From the NCBI GenBank assembly GCA_012837835.1, contig DUQK01000051.1, forward strand, positions 1 to 45,083: a DNA stretch of 45,083 nt, in the 5' to 3' direction. Source of the stretch: Christensenellaceae bacterium. Its GTDB lineage: Bacteria > Bacillota > Clostridia > Christensenellales > Aristaeellaceae. The notes beneath the pieces were generated by a model. That model did not search any database, was not told the DNA's origin, and saw nothing but the letters and a program-made list of their open reading frames with translations. How positions within the stretch are numbered: the first letter of the stretch is position 1; every line of letters begins with the position of its first letter. Below are positions 17,476 to 26,845 of the stretch, one piece after another. Made by a program: the position numbers and the translations under genes.

Positions 17476-18633
17476 CTAATCCCTCTGCATATGAAGTCCA
17501 AATTTATAGCAGGAATATTTGCTGTCCTTTGGCTCTACGCTGAACTGCTCGTACCTATGCTGGGATTTATGCAGGGAATAGGCGGCTTGAGCCACTTCAA
17601 AACCTGTAAGACCTTCAAAATATTCTAGCGGCATATCCCAGTCAAACACTTCGGGGTTGGTTTCGGATAGGTGTACATACAGCTTTTTAACACCATGCGT
17701 GCCGTATGCGGCTGCGGTGTTGGGGAAGGCGGCGCTATCCGCTGCGGCGTCAAATGCGTATATAGCGGCATCTGCGCACATGCGGTGCATGCCGTGACCG
17801 TACTCGCCCTCTATATCGTGGGTGAATACTGTTTCGGGGCGGTATTTGCGGAACAGCTCCACAATATAGCCCCTAACCTTGTTTTTGCCAAAATAATCAT
17901 AAGCTGTGTTTAGCCTTTTTGAGTGTTTGTCGGAGAAAGGTCCCATTACGGGGTAATTCCTCATGCCCGCAGCCCAAAGGGCGTTTAAAAGTTCGCTTTT
18001 GCGCAGCTTATTTGAAGGCGTAATAACAGCCGCAACTACATCCTGCTTTAATTCTCCTGCGTAGTAGGGTATAACTCCGCCGAAAAAAAGCATTTCATCG
18101 TCCGGGTGGGCGAATAGCACCATTATATCGCAGGTGTTGTCGGGCTGCTCCCAAACTTGCACATACCTTGGAGTATTGCCTTGACTTAATACATATACCT
18201 CTTTAACGGAGAACCATTTAGCCTTGGCTTCGCTTGGCTCTACCCTTATCTGCGTTGCGCCGTCAAGGGGTATGTACTGGTGCAGATAGCCGTCCGCCGG
18301 GTATTCCGCCATGTAAGCGGTGCCGTCTACATATTGGTAAACGCGGAAGCCTTTAGGGTCATCATCAAAGCATATATATATGCCGTAGGCTTTTTCGCTT
18401 GTGTATATATTGAAGCCCTCGCTATTAAAGCGGGTGTCATAATCCCTATCTGTAAGGCGGAATACATTTTTCTGGTTATTGTCCGCTTTTATTGTGCAGT
18501 AGGGGCTTAAATCCCTCGCATCGCCCTGTTTGGGCGCATAAATAATATCAAGAAAAGGCGCACCTTCCTGAGAAAATGCGGGGGATAGTAGCATAAGTAG
18601 CGCCATTAGCGCTACAAAGAGCCTTTTTAGCAT
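17476..18633 (-). CDS. Secreted PIG-L (LmbE-like) family deacetylase
   Basis: Zinc-dependent N-deacetylase fold acting on N-acetylglucosamine-type or related amides. Signal peptide LKRLFVALMALLMLLSPAFS begins at the chosen ATG (18633), which has AAAGGA upstream; longer in-frame starts lack one. Zinc motif FAHPDDEMLFFGG (A-H-P-D-D-E) lies near residue 180 and the third ligand region is HDIEGEYGHGMHR. A 130-residue beta-rich segment before the catalytic part is not identified and may bind carbohydrate. Being exported, it probably acts on cell-wall or environmental sugars. It starts 11 bp after the YhhN stop. Confidence 0.85.
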   Translation of the reverse strand: MLKRLFVALMALLMLLSPAFSQEGAPFLDIIYAPKQGDARDLSPYCTIKADNNQKNVFRLTDRDYDTRFNSEGFNIYTSEKAYGIYICFDDDPKGFRVYQYVDGTAYMAEYPADGYLHQYIPLDGATQIRVEPSEAKAKWFSVKEVYVLSQGNTPRYVQVWEQPDNTCDIMVLFAHPDDEMLFFGGVIPYYAGELKQDVVAAVITPSNKLRKSELLNALWAAGMRNYPVMGPFSDKHSKRLNTAYDYFGKNKVRGYIVELFRKYRPETVFTHDIEGEYGHGMHRMCADAAIYAFDAAADSAAFPNTAAAYGTHGVKKLYVHLSETNPEVFDWDMPLEYFEGLTGFEVAQAAYSLHKSQHRYEQFSVEPKDSKYSCYKFGLHMQRD

Positions 18634-18644
18634 AGTGTTTCCTT

Positions 18645-19268
18645 TCATGCAAATGCGCTTAGCGCAATTAAGTATTGCCCTAAATAATATAGGGTTATGC
18701 AAAGATAATCGTTAAATTTAGCTGGGCCGAAAACAAGCCGGTAAGCTATCATGCTGTCTGACACAGCGAAAAATAAAGCCCCTATAAAAGCTAAGGGGTT
18801 TACAAAAATAGAAAGCGCAAGCATAAGCAGTATTATGTTCGCATAGCCTACATAGGGGGCTATGTTTTCTTTGGTTTTATCCTTTAGGGATTTTGATACA
18901 AAATATGTTACCACTACCATAACAGCGTATATTATTATAGAGTACAGATTTAGAGCGCCTTTTTGCAAAAACGCTACTATATACGCCACATGCCCAAGGG
19001 CGAATACCCCCATGCCGGGCACGAAATGTGTTTCAAGCACCATGTCTGCTATGGCGCATATAAAAAGCCCTATTGCTATTGTGTATGCGTATGCGCCGCC
19101 GCCTGTAAACGCCGCGAAAAGCGCAAGCAGGGCAGCACAAGCGGTTGCTCCGCCCTTTAGCAGAGTTATATGGTTTTTGGGAAGGCTTTTATCCCTCTCG
19201 GCTATTTTATATCTGCTACCTAAAAATGTCATAGCAATCAAGGCTATTATTGCTGCGATAATTTTCAT
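18645..19268 (-). CDS. YhhN family membrane protein (lysoplasmalogenase-like)
   Basis: 207 residues made almost wholly of seven or eight hydrophobic helices. Family features: LFICAIADMVLE, FALGHVAYIVAF and IGALFFAVSDSMIAY, with buried acidic residues, as in TMEM86/YhhN proteins. Eukaryotic and Legionella members hydrolyse the vinyl ether bond of lysoplasmalogens; plasmalogens occur in anaerobic Clostridia, so the activity is plausible here. GGAGGG before the ATG. In one direction with the PIG-L gene and 65 bp below ribokinase. Confidence 0.8.
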   Translation of the reverse strand: MKIIAAIIALIAMTFLGSRYKIAERDKSLPKNHITLLKGGATACAALLALFAAFTGGGAYAYTIAIGLFICAIADMVLETHFVPGMGVFALGHVAYIVAFLQKGALNLYSIIIYAVMVVVTYFVSKSLKDKTKENIAPYVGYANIILLMLALSIFVNPLAFIGALFFAVSDSMIAYRLVFGPAKFNDYLCITLYYLGQYLIALSAFA

Positions 19269-19333
19269 AGCGATAATCCCTCCTATATATTTATACCGTA
19301 TATAAGCGTTATGGCGTATTTAGTATAAAGCCC

Positions 19334-20263
19334 CTAGCTTATCTGGCTGTTGTTTGCCAAAAATTCCTCCACCATTTCTAGCGTTGGCATGGCAGCCTGT
19401 GCGCCTTCCATAGTGGTTGAAATCGCGCCCACCGCGTTTGCAAAGCGCAGAGCCTTTTCAAGCGGCATATCGTTTATTATTGCGTATGCAAGCCCTGCGT
19501 TAAAGCTGTCGCCCGCGGCGGTGGTATCTACCGCGTTTACGCTGAAAGTGGGGGAGTATAGGCTTCTCTCGCTATCTACATATAGGCAGCCGCTTTTGCC
19601 AAGCTTTGCTACAACCTTTTTCGCGCCCTTTGAAAGCAGGTATTTTGCCGCGTTTTCCACATCGGATATAGAGCCTATTGGCATACCTGTAAGTAGGCGC
19701 AGCTCGCTTTCATTAGGGGTTATCCAGTCTAAACTTGAAAGGAACATATCGTTAAGCGGTACAGCGGGAGCGGGGTCTAGCATTACAATTGTGCCTTGCT
19801 TTTCAGCCTGTTTTGCTGCCTGCATACAGCTGTATAGAGGTATTTCAAGCTGCAACATAAGCAGTTTCGGAGCTTCCTGTTTTTCCTGCTGCTCGCTTAA
19901 AAAATCCACATCGCAAAGAGCGTTTGCGCCCGGCACAACGGCTATGCGGTTTTCGCCCCTTTTGTTTACTTCAATAAGAGCAACGCCTGTTGGCGCCTCA
20001 GTAGTTGTGCCTATGCCGCTTGTATCAACGCCTGCTAAATTGAGCGCCTCTATATAGCGCGCGCCGTTAGAATCTTCCCCCACCATGCCTATAAAGCTTA
20101 CCGAAGCCCCAAGGCGGGACAGCGCCATGGCTTGGTTGCCGCCCTTGCCACCAAGGTAGGTGTTGAAATCCTCTCCTGTTATCGTTTCGCCCGCTGCGTG
20201 GAAGCGGGACAGGCGCACCGTCATATCTACATTGAGGCTGCCTATAACTTGTATATCACTCAT
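19334..20263 (-). CDS. rbsK: Ribokinase, PfkB family
   Basis: Phosphorylates ribose to ribose-5-phosphate. PfkB family features: N-terminal GSLNVDMTVRL, substrate loop GGKGGNQAMALSRLGA, and the anion hole and catalytic base DTTAAGDSFNAGLAYA near residue 245. 309 residues is normal. The start codon overlaps the end of the DUF6273 gene by 8 bp. No ribose transporter lies next to it. A kinase of this group could also serve ribulose or deoxyribose, which matters because the sugar module at 34-40 kb has no kinase. Confidence 0.92.
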   Translation of the reverse strand: MSDIQVIGSLNVDMTVRLSRFHAAGETITGEDFNTYLGGKGGNQAMALSRLGASVSFIGMVGEDSNGARYIEALNLAGVDTSGIGTTTEAPTGVALIEVNKRGENRIAVVPGANALCDVDFLSEQQEKQEAPKLLMLQLEIPLYSCMQAAKQAEKQGTIVMLDPAPAVPLNDMFLSSLDWITPNESELRLLTGMPIGSISDVENAAKYLLSKGAKKVVAKLGKSGCLYVDSERSLYSPTFSVNAVDTTAAGDSFNAGLAYAIINDMPLEKALRFANAVGAISTTMEGAQAAMPTLEMVEEFLANNSQIS

Positions 20264-20963
20264 TTTTAATTATGTTAAGCGTGAAAGGTGCATCAAGCGT
20301 GCCTGCGCCTGATACTACTTCTACCTTACTTAAATCAAGCCAAATTACTGGAGTTATGCCAAGGTCATCACTTTCAACGCCTATAAAGCCTATGGCGCCG
20401 TCAACTTTGGTTGAGCGGTTTGCGTGGCTTTTAGAGGACCTTGTGCGCGTCCATAAGGGGCTGTACTTCTTGCTTGAGTACCTGAAAAGCCCGTTATTAA
20501 GCGCATAGGGCGTGCCTACAAAGAAGTAATCGCTTTTCTTTTTGAAGCCGAACGCTTTGTTACGTAAATCATCTACAGAGGGAAGGGAAACATAGCCCAG
20601 CTCTTCATTAGATACCATTGCGCCTTTATCTTCATCTGTAAAAGCGGCGTCAAAAAACTCGCTGTTTAGGCGGCCATTAAGCTCACTCTTTTCAAAGCCG
20701 GGGTAGTTGCGCTGGTCGCCATGTATGCGCGCGGCGAATAGCAGATACTCGCTCATAAGGTAGGCGACATTATCTTCCACCCCCAGCACACGCCAAATTA
20801 TGGGAGCCACTTCGCCATTTGCCCCTTGGGGATAGCTGCCGAAATACAGGTAGTTGTAACCGAAATTATCATTATAGCCTGCAACTTGTGCCAGCGCGCC
20901 GCTAGCCAAAAGCAATGAAACTAATAGTATTGATACAAAACGCCTACGCCAATTGCTTAACAT
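20256..20963 (-). CDS. Secreted DUF6273-type protein
   Basis: Signal peptide RRRFVSILLVSLLLASGALA from the ATG at 20963, which has GGAGG 6 bp upstream. The mature part carries the pattern of the DUF6273 domain: YFGSYPQG near the start, PIIWRVLGVEDNVAYLMSEY, then YPGFEKSELNGRLNSEFFDAAF and a C-terminal ITPVIWLDLSKVE. This domain is common in secreted or surface proteins of gut Clostridia; its function is unknown. It overlaps rbsK by 8 bp. Confidence 0.75.
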   Translation of the reverse strand: MLSNWRRRFVSILLVSLLLASGALAQVAGYNDNFGYNYLYFGSYPQGANGEVAPIIWRVLGVEDNVAYLMSEYLLFAARIHGDQRNYPGFEKSELNGRLNSEFFDAAFTDEDKGAMVSNEELGYVSLPSVDDLRNKAFGFKKKSDYFFVGTPYALNNGLFRYSSKKYSPLWTRTRSSKSHANRSTKVDGAIGFIGVESDDLGITPVIWLDLSKVEVVSGAGTLDAPFTLNIIKNE

Positions 20964-21120
20964 AGTAAACCTCCTTGTTCTTTTTATAAAGTATAACAAA
21001 TCCGCCCACCTCATGCAAGGTGGGGGTAGGAGTAGGGATGTTGAGTGGGTTTGTAGGTGGTTTTATTATTTTGATATTTTAATTTGTGTTTTGTGTAATT
21101 TATTTTATTTAAGTAAAAGC

Positions 21121-21404
21121 TTACTCGAAAGAGGTCGAATTTACTCGAAAGACTAGAAAGCTAGTTAAAAGCTTCAAAAGCCTTGCGGTATAAGCGTTTA
21201 ATAAAGATGAAGTATTAATTTACCTGCCGTTTGGTGCGCCTTACTCGAAAGTTGGTTAAAATACTCGAAAGAGTTGAAAGTGACTCGAAAGCTGATCAAA
21301 AGTCCTAAAAGCCTTGCAATATAAGCCTTTGTTGAAATCAAGTTGTTAATTTATACGATGTTTGGTATTCCTTACTCGAAAGTTACTAGAAAGCTACTAG
21401 AAAG
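21121..21404. repeat. Phased TTACTCGAAAG iteron array
   Basis: Copies of [TAG][TG]ACTCGAAAG start at 21121, 21141, 21241, 21261 and 21281, so neighbouring copies are exactly 20 bp apart within each cluster; three more (TTACTCGAAAG, TTACTAGAAAG, CTACTAGAAAG) start at 21372, 21383 and 21394, 11 bp apart. The clusters sit in a larger unit of 120-131 bp (21121-21240, 21241-21371, then a partial unit) that also shares AAAAGCCTTGC, ATAAGC and a GTTTGGT ending. The array ends 27 bp from the stop of the AlbA_2 ATPase gene. The remaining bases of the 20964-21430 gap are AT-rich with no other feature. Confidence 0.85.
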
Positions 21405-21430
21405 CCAGCTAAAGACAAAGTGTTTTTTAA

Positions 21431-22870
21431 TTACACTAGAGTGTAATATTGGGTAGGATCATTATTATGGTTTCCATGCCATGCAATCAATCCTCTGCTT
21501 TCCAAGTTTTTAAGTGATTTCCTTGCTGTTACTATGCTTTTTCCCGTGATGGTCATTGTTTGTCTTGCGGTTATGTTGCCATTCATAAATAAATACTGCA
21601 TTATTAGTTTTTCATCATCGTTTAGTTCATCAAAAATTTCAGAGGTCAATTTTTTCTTTAGCGAATCAGTAATTCTCACATATCTGTTTAAAACATTGTT
21701 TTCAAGTAACAACAGAACCTGATGACCCGGTTCAGAATAAACAGGGTCTTTAAGAAATAGGCTTTGCATTTCTGTATATATACGCTTGACCCCTTCATTC
21801 ATCTCCTTAACCCAACCAAATTCTGAGAGGACTCTAGCTATTTTGGGGTTTCTTGAATAGCGGGTGTGTCTTATGTTTTCAATGGTAACAATATTTGGTA
21901 AAAGTCTAGGGCTGTATATTTCAATTCTATCATCAAACATAATAAACCTAATGTGCTCACCATACATAGAATAGTTACGATGAGTAAGCGCATTTACTAT
22001 GCCTTCAAACCAAGCAAACTCCGGATATTCCGGCATTCTTTCAAAAACTCCTTCATTGTTTAGGTATTGGAATTCCCGCATTTGTGTGTTGATAAAATTC
22101 CTTGCCTCTACAATTATTTTTGGTATTGCACTGTCAAAAGTTTGCTCTTTAATAATGTTAAGTCTTTTTCCGGTTTGAGCAAATATCCCATCATATCTAA
22201 TAAAACGCAGCCTTGCCTGCGGCAAGTATTTAGTTGGATTTTTTCCAAAGAGTAGAACTCCCGCTGTTGTTAACTTGCCATCTACAATCATGCCCCTAGC
22301 CTCAAGTATTTCATGAGTTGGTTTATTGGGTAATCCCATATGTTTTCGGTACAGGTTTACTATGTCTTCATCCACATCGTTTAGAGAAGAGCGTTCTACA
22401 ATTTCATCTTCAAAATAACGCTGTCCTCTATCATATAGGAGTTGTGTGCGCTGCTCATATGTAAGCTTAACGCTTGCATCTCCTTGGCGAAGATAAACCT
22501 CATGGTCGAACGATTTAATAACAGTACGATAAGAGGCTTCAATTTCGAGTACAAGAATAATGTCATTTTCACCATTTATATTGGTTACAGCCACTTCAGA
22601 AAAACTAATATTGATAGGTGTTTCTGTAAGATATTTAGCGGCAATAATTTTATAATCCTCAATACTATGGGCACCTTTTATCCGAAAGCCCGTTATACGG
22701 CCATCATTTTCTATGCCTATTACCAGTGTGCCTCCATTTGCATTAGCGAAAGCAACAATATGGCGTATAATATCTTTCGGTTCGACTTTGGCGCTTTTAC
22801 GATCAAAAAACTGATTTTCCTTCGCAGATTGAAAATATTCAATTGTATTGGGTATTAATTCTTGATTCAC
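21431..22870 (-). CDS. AlbA_2 (Schlafen-like) ATP-binding protein / predicted transcriptional regulator
   Basis: 479 residues from GTG 22870 (GGGAG upstream). N-terminal AlbA_2/divergent AAA-4 domain: KENQFFDRKSAKVEPKDIIR, then AFANANGGTLVIGIENDG and VYLRQGDASVKL. The middle part has the COG2865-type motifs LLFGKNP, FEGIVNALTHRNY and DDRIEIYSPRLLPN (GHKL-like nucleotide-binding region). The last ~60 residues form a winged helix (ITARQTMTITGKSIVTARKS then LKNLESRGLI). Such proteins are called putative regulators or RecG-like helicases, but their role is unproven. It stands alone between two gene-free stretches, with a 20-bp-phased repeat array just beyond its stop codon that it may bind. Confidence 0.82.
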   Translation of the reverse strand: MNQELIPNTIEYFQSAKENQFFDRKSAKVEPKDIIRHIVAFANANGGTLVIGIENDGRITGFRIKGAHSIEDYKIIAAKYLTETPINISFSEVAVTNINGENDIILVLEIEASYRTVIKSFDHEVYLRQGDASVKLTYEQRTQLLYDRGQRYFEDEIVERSSLNDVDEDIVNLYRKHMGLPNKPTHEILEARGMIVDGKLTTAGVLLFGKNPTKYLPQARLRFIRYDGIFAQTGKRLNIIKEQTFDSAIPKIIVEARNFINTQMREFQYLNNEGVFERMPEYPEFAWFEGIVNALTHRNYSMYGEHIRFIMFDDRIEIYSPRLLPNIVTIENIRHTRYSRNPKIARVLSEFGWVKEMNEGVKRIYTEMQSLFLKDPVYSEPGHQVLLLLENNVLNRYVRITDSLKKKLTSEIFDELNDDEKLIMQYLFMNGNITARQTMTITGKSIVTARKSLKNLESRGLIAWHGNHNNDPTQYYTLV

Positions 22871-23131
22871 TATATATCTCTCCCGTTTATAAATCATAAA
22901 ACACACAAATCATGTTGGAAACGTATTAACTTAACAACCTATACCATGATAAGCGTTTATTATTGTCTTTACTCAAATGTTGCAACTTATTTTTTGTTTT
23001 TCTTGCTCGAAACCATTATGTATAATCACCTCTTACGATATCTAATATCATACATCAAACTTACTGTATTGTACCAAAAAGTCCCTAAAAAACACAAATT
23101 ATAGGCGTAAATTGCGCTTAGACCATTTACA

Positions 23132-25012
23132 TTACCCCTGCCCCGCAATATACATTTCAGCATAATATCCGTTTTTATTTAGCAGTTCCTCATGTGTACC
23201 TACTTCTACTATTGTGCCGCTATCCATAACTATAATTCTGTCCGCGTCCTGTATTGTGGAAAGGCGGTGGGCTATTATAAAGCTTGTGGAATTGGCGGCA
23301 AGCTCCCTAAGCCCTTGTTGTATTAACAATTCTGTGCGGGTGTCAACAGAAGATGTAGCCTCGTCCAGTATAATTATAGGGGCTTTTTTTATCATTGCTC
23401 TGGCTATTGTAAGCAGCTGTATTTCCCCTTGGCTAAGGTTTGAAGCGCCTTCAGTGAGCACTGTATCGTAGCCTTCAGGCAGGCATTCTATAAAAGAATC
23501 CGCCCGAGCTAGCCTTGCAGCCTCTTTTATTCTTTCAAAATCCACATTGGATAAATCTTCTTCGGCTTTAATATCTGCTCCGTATGCTATATTATCCCGA
23601 ATACTGCCCGAAAATAGCCAAGTATCCTGTAGTACCATAGAGTAAGCTTTTCTAAGCTCCTCTGTGCTATAGCTTTTGGAATCTTTACCGTCTATATATA
23701 TTTTTCCGCCGGATATTTCATAAAAACGCATAAGCAGGTTTACAAGCGTTGTTTTGCCGGCTCCCGTTCTGCCTACTATTGCAACCTGCTCCCCGGGTGC
23801 AACTTTTAGGTTTACTTTTTCAAACAGCAGGTTTTCTGTGTAACCGAAGTCTACATTTTTAAATTCTATCTCTCCTATTACAGAATCCGCGTCCATGCTG
23901 TTATTGCCGAGTTCCGCAATTTCCTCAGCGTCTAAAAACTCAAAAACCCTCTCCGCAGAAGCCAGCGCGGACATTATTGTGTTAAAAATCCCCAGCACTT
24001 GGTTAAACGGCCCCCTTAACATTTGGGTGTATTGCAGGAAAGCCTGAAAGCCGCCGAGGGACAGCGTTCCGTTTATTACATACCTGCCGCCCCATATTGC
24101 AAGCAGCACATAGTTAGAATTTAGTATTAAGTCCCCCGCGGGCCTTGTTACAAAGGACACTAAAGACGATTTCCATTCGCTGTCATACAGTTCTTCGTTA
24201 AGGGAAGAGAGCTCCGTTTTTAAATCTTCCCCTATATTATAGTGCTTTACAATATCCTCTCCCATGTAAGCTTCTTCTATTTTTCCATTGAAAACCCCCG
24301 TCAAGCTTGCGTTTTTCTGAAATATAGGCTTTGCTTTTTTAATTAGGTATTTCACCATATAATAGGATACAGGTATAACCACCATAGATAGGAAGGCGAG
24401 TATTGGGTTTATTATTAACATCATTATTACAACGCCCACAAGCAGTACAATAGCGGAGAGTGAGCTTGTAAGCCCGCTCTGCAGTGTGTTTGCAACATTG
24501 TCTAAATCATTGCTGAGGAGCGATACCATATCTCCCGCGGATGAGCTGTCAAAATATTTAAGCGTAAGGGCATTTAATTTTACCTGCATTTGATTTCGTA
24601 GAGATTTTATTACACTCTGCGATACCCTTACCATTAATATGCTTGAAATATAGTTAGATAAAAAGTTAAATACATACAAAATAACAAGTGTTAAGCCTAT
24701 TTTGCCTAATACTTCCCAATCTAAGGCGATATTGCTGGTTAAAAGCTGGGTAAATATATTTATTATACGCCCTATATTCCTTGGTATTAATATTTGAATA
24801 ACGGAAGCGGACAAGGTTAATATAAGCGCAGCCATAAAAAGCCACTTAAATTTGCCTAGGTTTTTTAACAGCCTAAACAGGGTTCCCTTTGCGTCCTTCG
24901 TGCTGCCGGATGTAAGCAGACCCGAAACACGCCCCGCGCCGCCAACGCCTCTTGAAACATTAGGCAATCCGTCTTGCTGTTTGTCTTTGTTGTTAATAGG
25001 TTCTGTACTCAT
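23132..25012 (-). CDS. ABC exporter subunit, fused permease/ATPase (second half of a heterodimer)
   Basis: 626 residues. A 45-residue polar Gly/Ser-rich leader precedes six membrane helices (about residues 55-350), then the ATPase with Walker A GRTGAGKTTL, signature NLSQGEIQLLTIARAM (LSQGE in place of LSGGQ, as in one half of asymmetric heterodimers) and Walker B IIILDEATSSVD. ATG overlaps the stop of the partner gene (ATGA). With the partner it should form a multidrug, lipid or peptide exporter of the LmrCD/YheHI type. Last gene of the block led by the two-component system. Confidence 0.88.
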   Translation of the reverse strand: MSTEPINNKDKQQDGLPNVSRGVGGAGRVSGLLTSGSTKDAKGTLFRLLKNLGKFKWLFMAALILTLSASVIQILIPRNIGRIINIFTQLLTSNIALDWEVLGKIGLTLVILYVFNFLSNYISSILMVRVSQSVIKSLRNQMQVKLNALTLKYFDSSSAGDMVSLLSNDLDNVANTLQSGLTSSLSAIVLLVGVVIMMLIINPILAFLSMVVIPVSYYMVKYLIKKAKPIFQKNASLTGVFNGKIEEAYMGEDIVKHYNIGEDLKTELSSLNEELYDSEWKSSLVSFVTRPAGDLILNSNYVLLAIWGGRYVINGTLSLGGFQAFLQYTQMLRGPFNQVLGIFNTIMSALASAERVFEFLDAEEIAELGNNSMDADSVIGEIEFKNVDFGYTENLLFEKVNLKVAPGEQVAIVGRTGAGKTTLVNLLMRFYEISGGKIYIDGKDSKSYSTEELRKAYSMVLQDTWLFSGSIRDNIAYGADIKAEEDLSNVDFERIKEAARLARADSFIECLPEGYDTVLTEGASNLSQGEIQLLTIARAMIKKAPIIILDEATSSVDTRTELLIQQGLRELAANSTSFIIAHRLSTIQDADRIIVMDSGTIVEVGTHEELLNKNGYYAEMYIAGQG

Positions 25013-26730
25013 ACAATTTCCCCCTCTTGGGACTTTTGCTGTGAAGCAAGGATTTCTTTATATATCGCGGATTTTTCTGCAAGCTCATCATGGCTGCCCC
25101 TGTCTACAATTTCTCCTCTTTCAAGGACTAATATTTCGTCCGCCTCTCTAACGGTTGCAATGCGCTGGGCAACAATAAGCACCCCGCAACTTTTAAGCTT
25201 TTCTTTAATTGCGCCGCGGATTTTCTTCTCTGTAGAATAATCCAGCGCGGAAAAGCAATCATCAAAAATATAGAAATTCGATTCCCTTATAAGTCCGCGG
25301 GCGATAGAAATTCTCTGCTTTTGTCCGCCCGAAAAATTTACAGCGTTTTGTGCAATGTGGGTATCTAGCCCCTCAGCAGATTCCCTGAAAAAATCCCCCA
25401 TCTGTACCATATCAAGCACTTGCCAGATTTCTTCATCTGTAGCGTCTTTCTTTCCTGTTTGAATGTTTTCCCTTATGCTGCCCGAAAACAGAAAGCTTGT
25501 CTGGGGGATATATGTTATAGCCTTGCTTATCTCTTCCCTTGGAAGGGTTTGAATGTTTCTGCCGTTTATACATATTCGCCCATGATAGGCATCGTAATCC
25601 CGCAGCAGTAGCCTTAGAATGGTGGATTTTCCGCTTCCCGTTGAGCCTATAATTGCCTTAGTATCTCCCTTAGCTAAATGAAAATTTAGGTTTCTTAGGG
25701 TAGCCCTTCTGGAGCCGGGATAGTAAAAATCTATATCCTTAAAGTTTATTCCGCCATCGCACGGTATTGTGCTATCTTCTTTTATTGTTAATATTTCTTC
25801 TGTGGATAAAACCTCTTCAATTCTATCTATAGAAACCTTAGACCTTGGAATAATAGTGATAATAGAGGCGAACTGCTGTATGTTGCTTAGGCTTATAGTG
25901 GCGTATTCTATTAAGCCAATAAGCACTCCAAGCTTAATAGTGCCTATTTCCGCCCTGCCGCCGCCTAAAAACAGTATAACTAATATTAATATATTTGTGC
26001 AAAGCAGTATTAGAGGGCTTAATAACATCATAGTAGATTCCGATTTTACATTCGCCTCGTAAGCTTCTTGCGTTGCTTTTTCAAATTCCTTTACTTCGTA
26101 ATCCGCTTTGTTAAACGCCCTTATAACCCTAATTCCTCTAATGTTTTCCCTAAAAAGCTGGTTAATTCTATCTATGGAAAGGCGTATGCGGGCGTACTGG
26201 GGGAGCGCCCTTGTTGTAAGGAACAGCCCCAAAAGGAATATCGCGGGTATTATTATAAGTATAATTGAGGCGAGTTTCGCGTCCAGAGAAAACGACACTA
26301 TAAGCGCGCCTATTACTGTAATTGTTAGGGTAAAAATCTTCCTTAAAGATAGGTCTATGAAATTTGAAACCTGTTTAACATCGTTCACAGTTCTAGTAAT
26401 CAGTGTGGAGTTGGAGAAACCCGCCCTTGTTTCCTTAGACCAGTCTATGATTTTTTGGAATAAATCCGCCCTTAAATCCCTTGATATACCTGCTGTTACC
26501 CTTGTAAGAAAGAATAGAGAAATCAAGAGCGATACTATGTTAAATACAGTTGCTAGCAGCATAAGTAGACCTTTTTCAACAATTGCGCTCATGTCTTTCA
26601 TCATTATTCCGTTATCTACTATATCTACCATTAAGCGGGGAATCCAAAGCTGCGCAAACACCCATGTGCTTGCAAAGAATAGCTGCCCCACTATGTATTT
26701 AGCGTATTTTTTAGCGTATTTTATAAGCAT
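25009..26730 (-). CDS. ABC exporter subunit, fused permease/ATPase (first half of a heterodimer)
   Basis: 573 residues: six membrane helices (about 15-300) and an ATPase with Walker A GSTGSGKSTI, signature NFSGGQKQRISIARGL and FYIFDDCFSALD. The residue after the Walker B aspartate is Asp rather than the catalytic Glu (FDDC versus LDEA in the partner), which marks the degenerate site of a heterodimeric exporter. It lies 115 bp below the histidine kinase gene and overlaps the partner gene by 4 bp. Confidence 0.88.
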   Translation of the reverse strand: MLIKYAKKYAKYIVGQLFFASTWVFAQLWIPRLMVDIVDNGIMMKDMSAIVEKGLLMLLATVFNIVSLLISLFFLTRVTAGISRDLRADLFQKIIDWSKETRAGFSNSTLITRTVNDVKQVSNFIDLSLRKIFTLTITVIGALIVSFSLDAKLASIILIIIPAIFLLGLFLTTRALPQYARIRLSIDRINQLFRENIRGIRVIRAFNKADYEVKEFEKATQEAYEANVKSESTMMLLSPLILLCTNILILVILFLGGGRAEIGTIKLGVLIGLIEYATISLSNIQQFASIITIIPRSKVSIDRIEEVLSTEEILTIKEDSTIPCDGGINFKDIDFYYPGSRRATLRNLNFHLAKGDTKAIIGSTGSGKSTILRLLLRDYDAYHGRICINGRNIQTLPREEISKAITYIPQTSFLFSGSIRENIQTGKKDATDEEIWQVLDMVQMGDFFRESAEGLDTHIAQNAVNFSGGQKQRISIARGLIRESNFYIFDDCFSALDYSTEKKIRGAIKEKLKSCGVLIVAQRIATVREADEILVLERGEIVDRGSHDELAEKSAIYKEILASQQKSQEGEIV

Positions 26731-26845
26731 ATTATTTCACCTAAATCTAAAGTAATGCTGTAAGTAACAGACCAATAGCATTGTAACAGAAAGCTAAATG
26801 AAAGGCGTAAATTGAAGTTACACCCTATGTTTAACCAAATACCCA

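Noticed and set aside
21121-21404. CRISPR array
   Set aside because: Repeats are 9-11 bp with 20- or 11-bp periods, far too short, and no cas gene is present.
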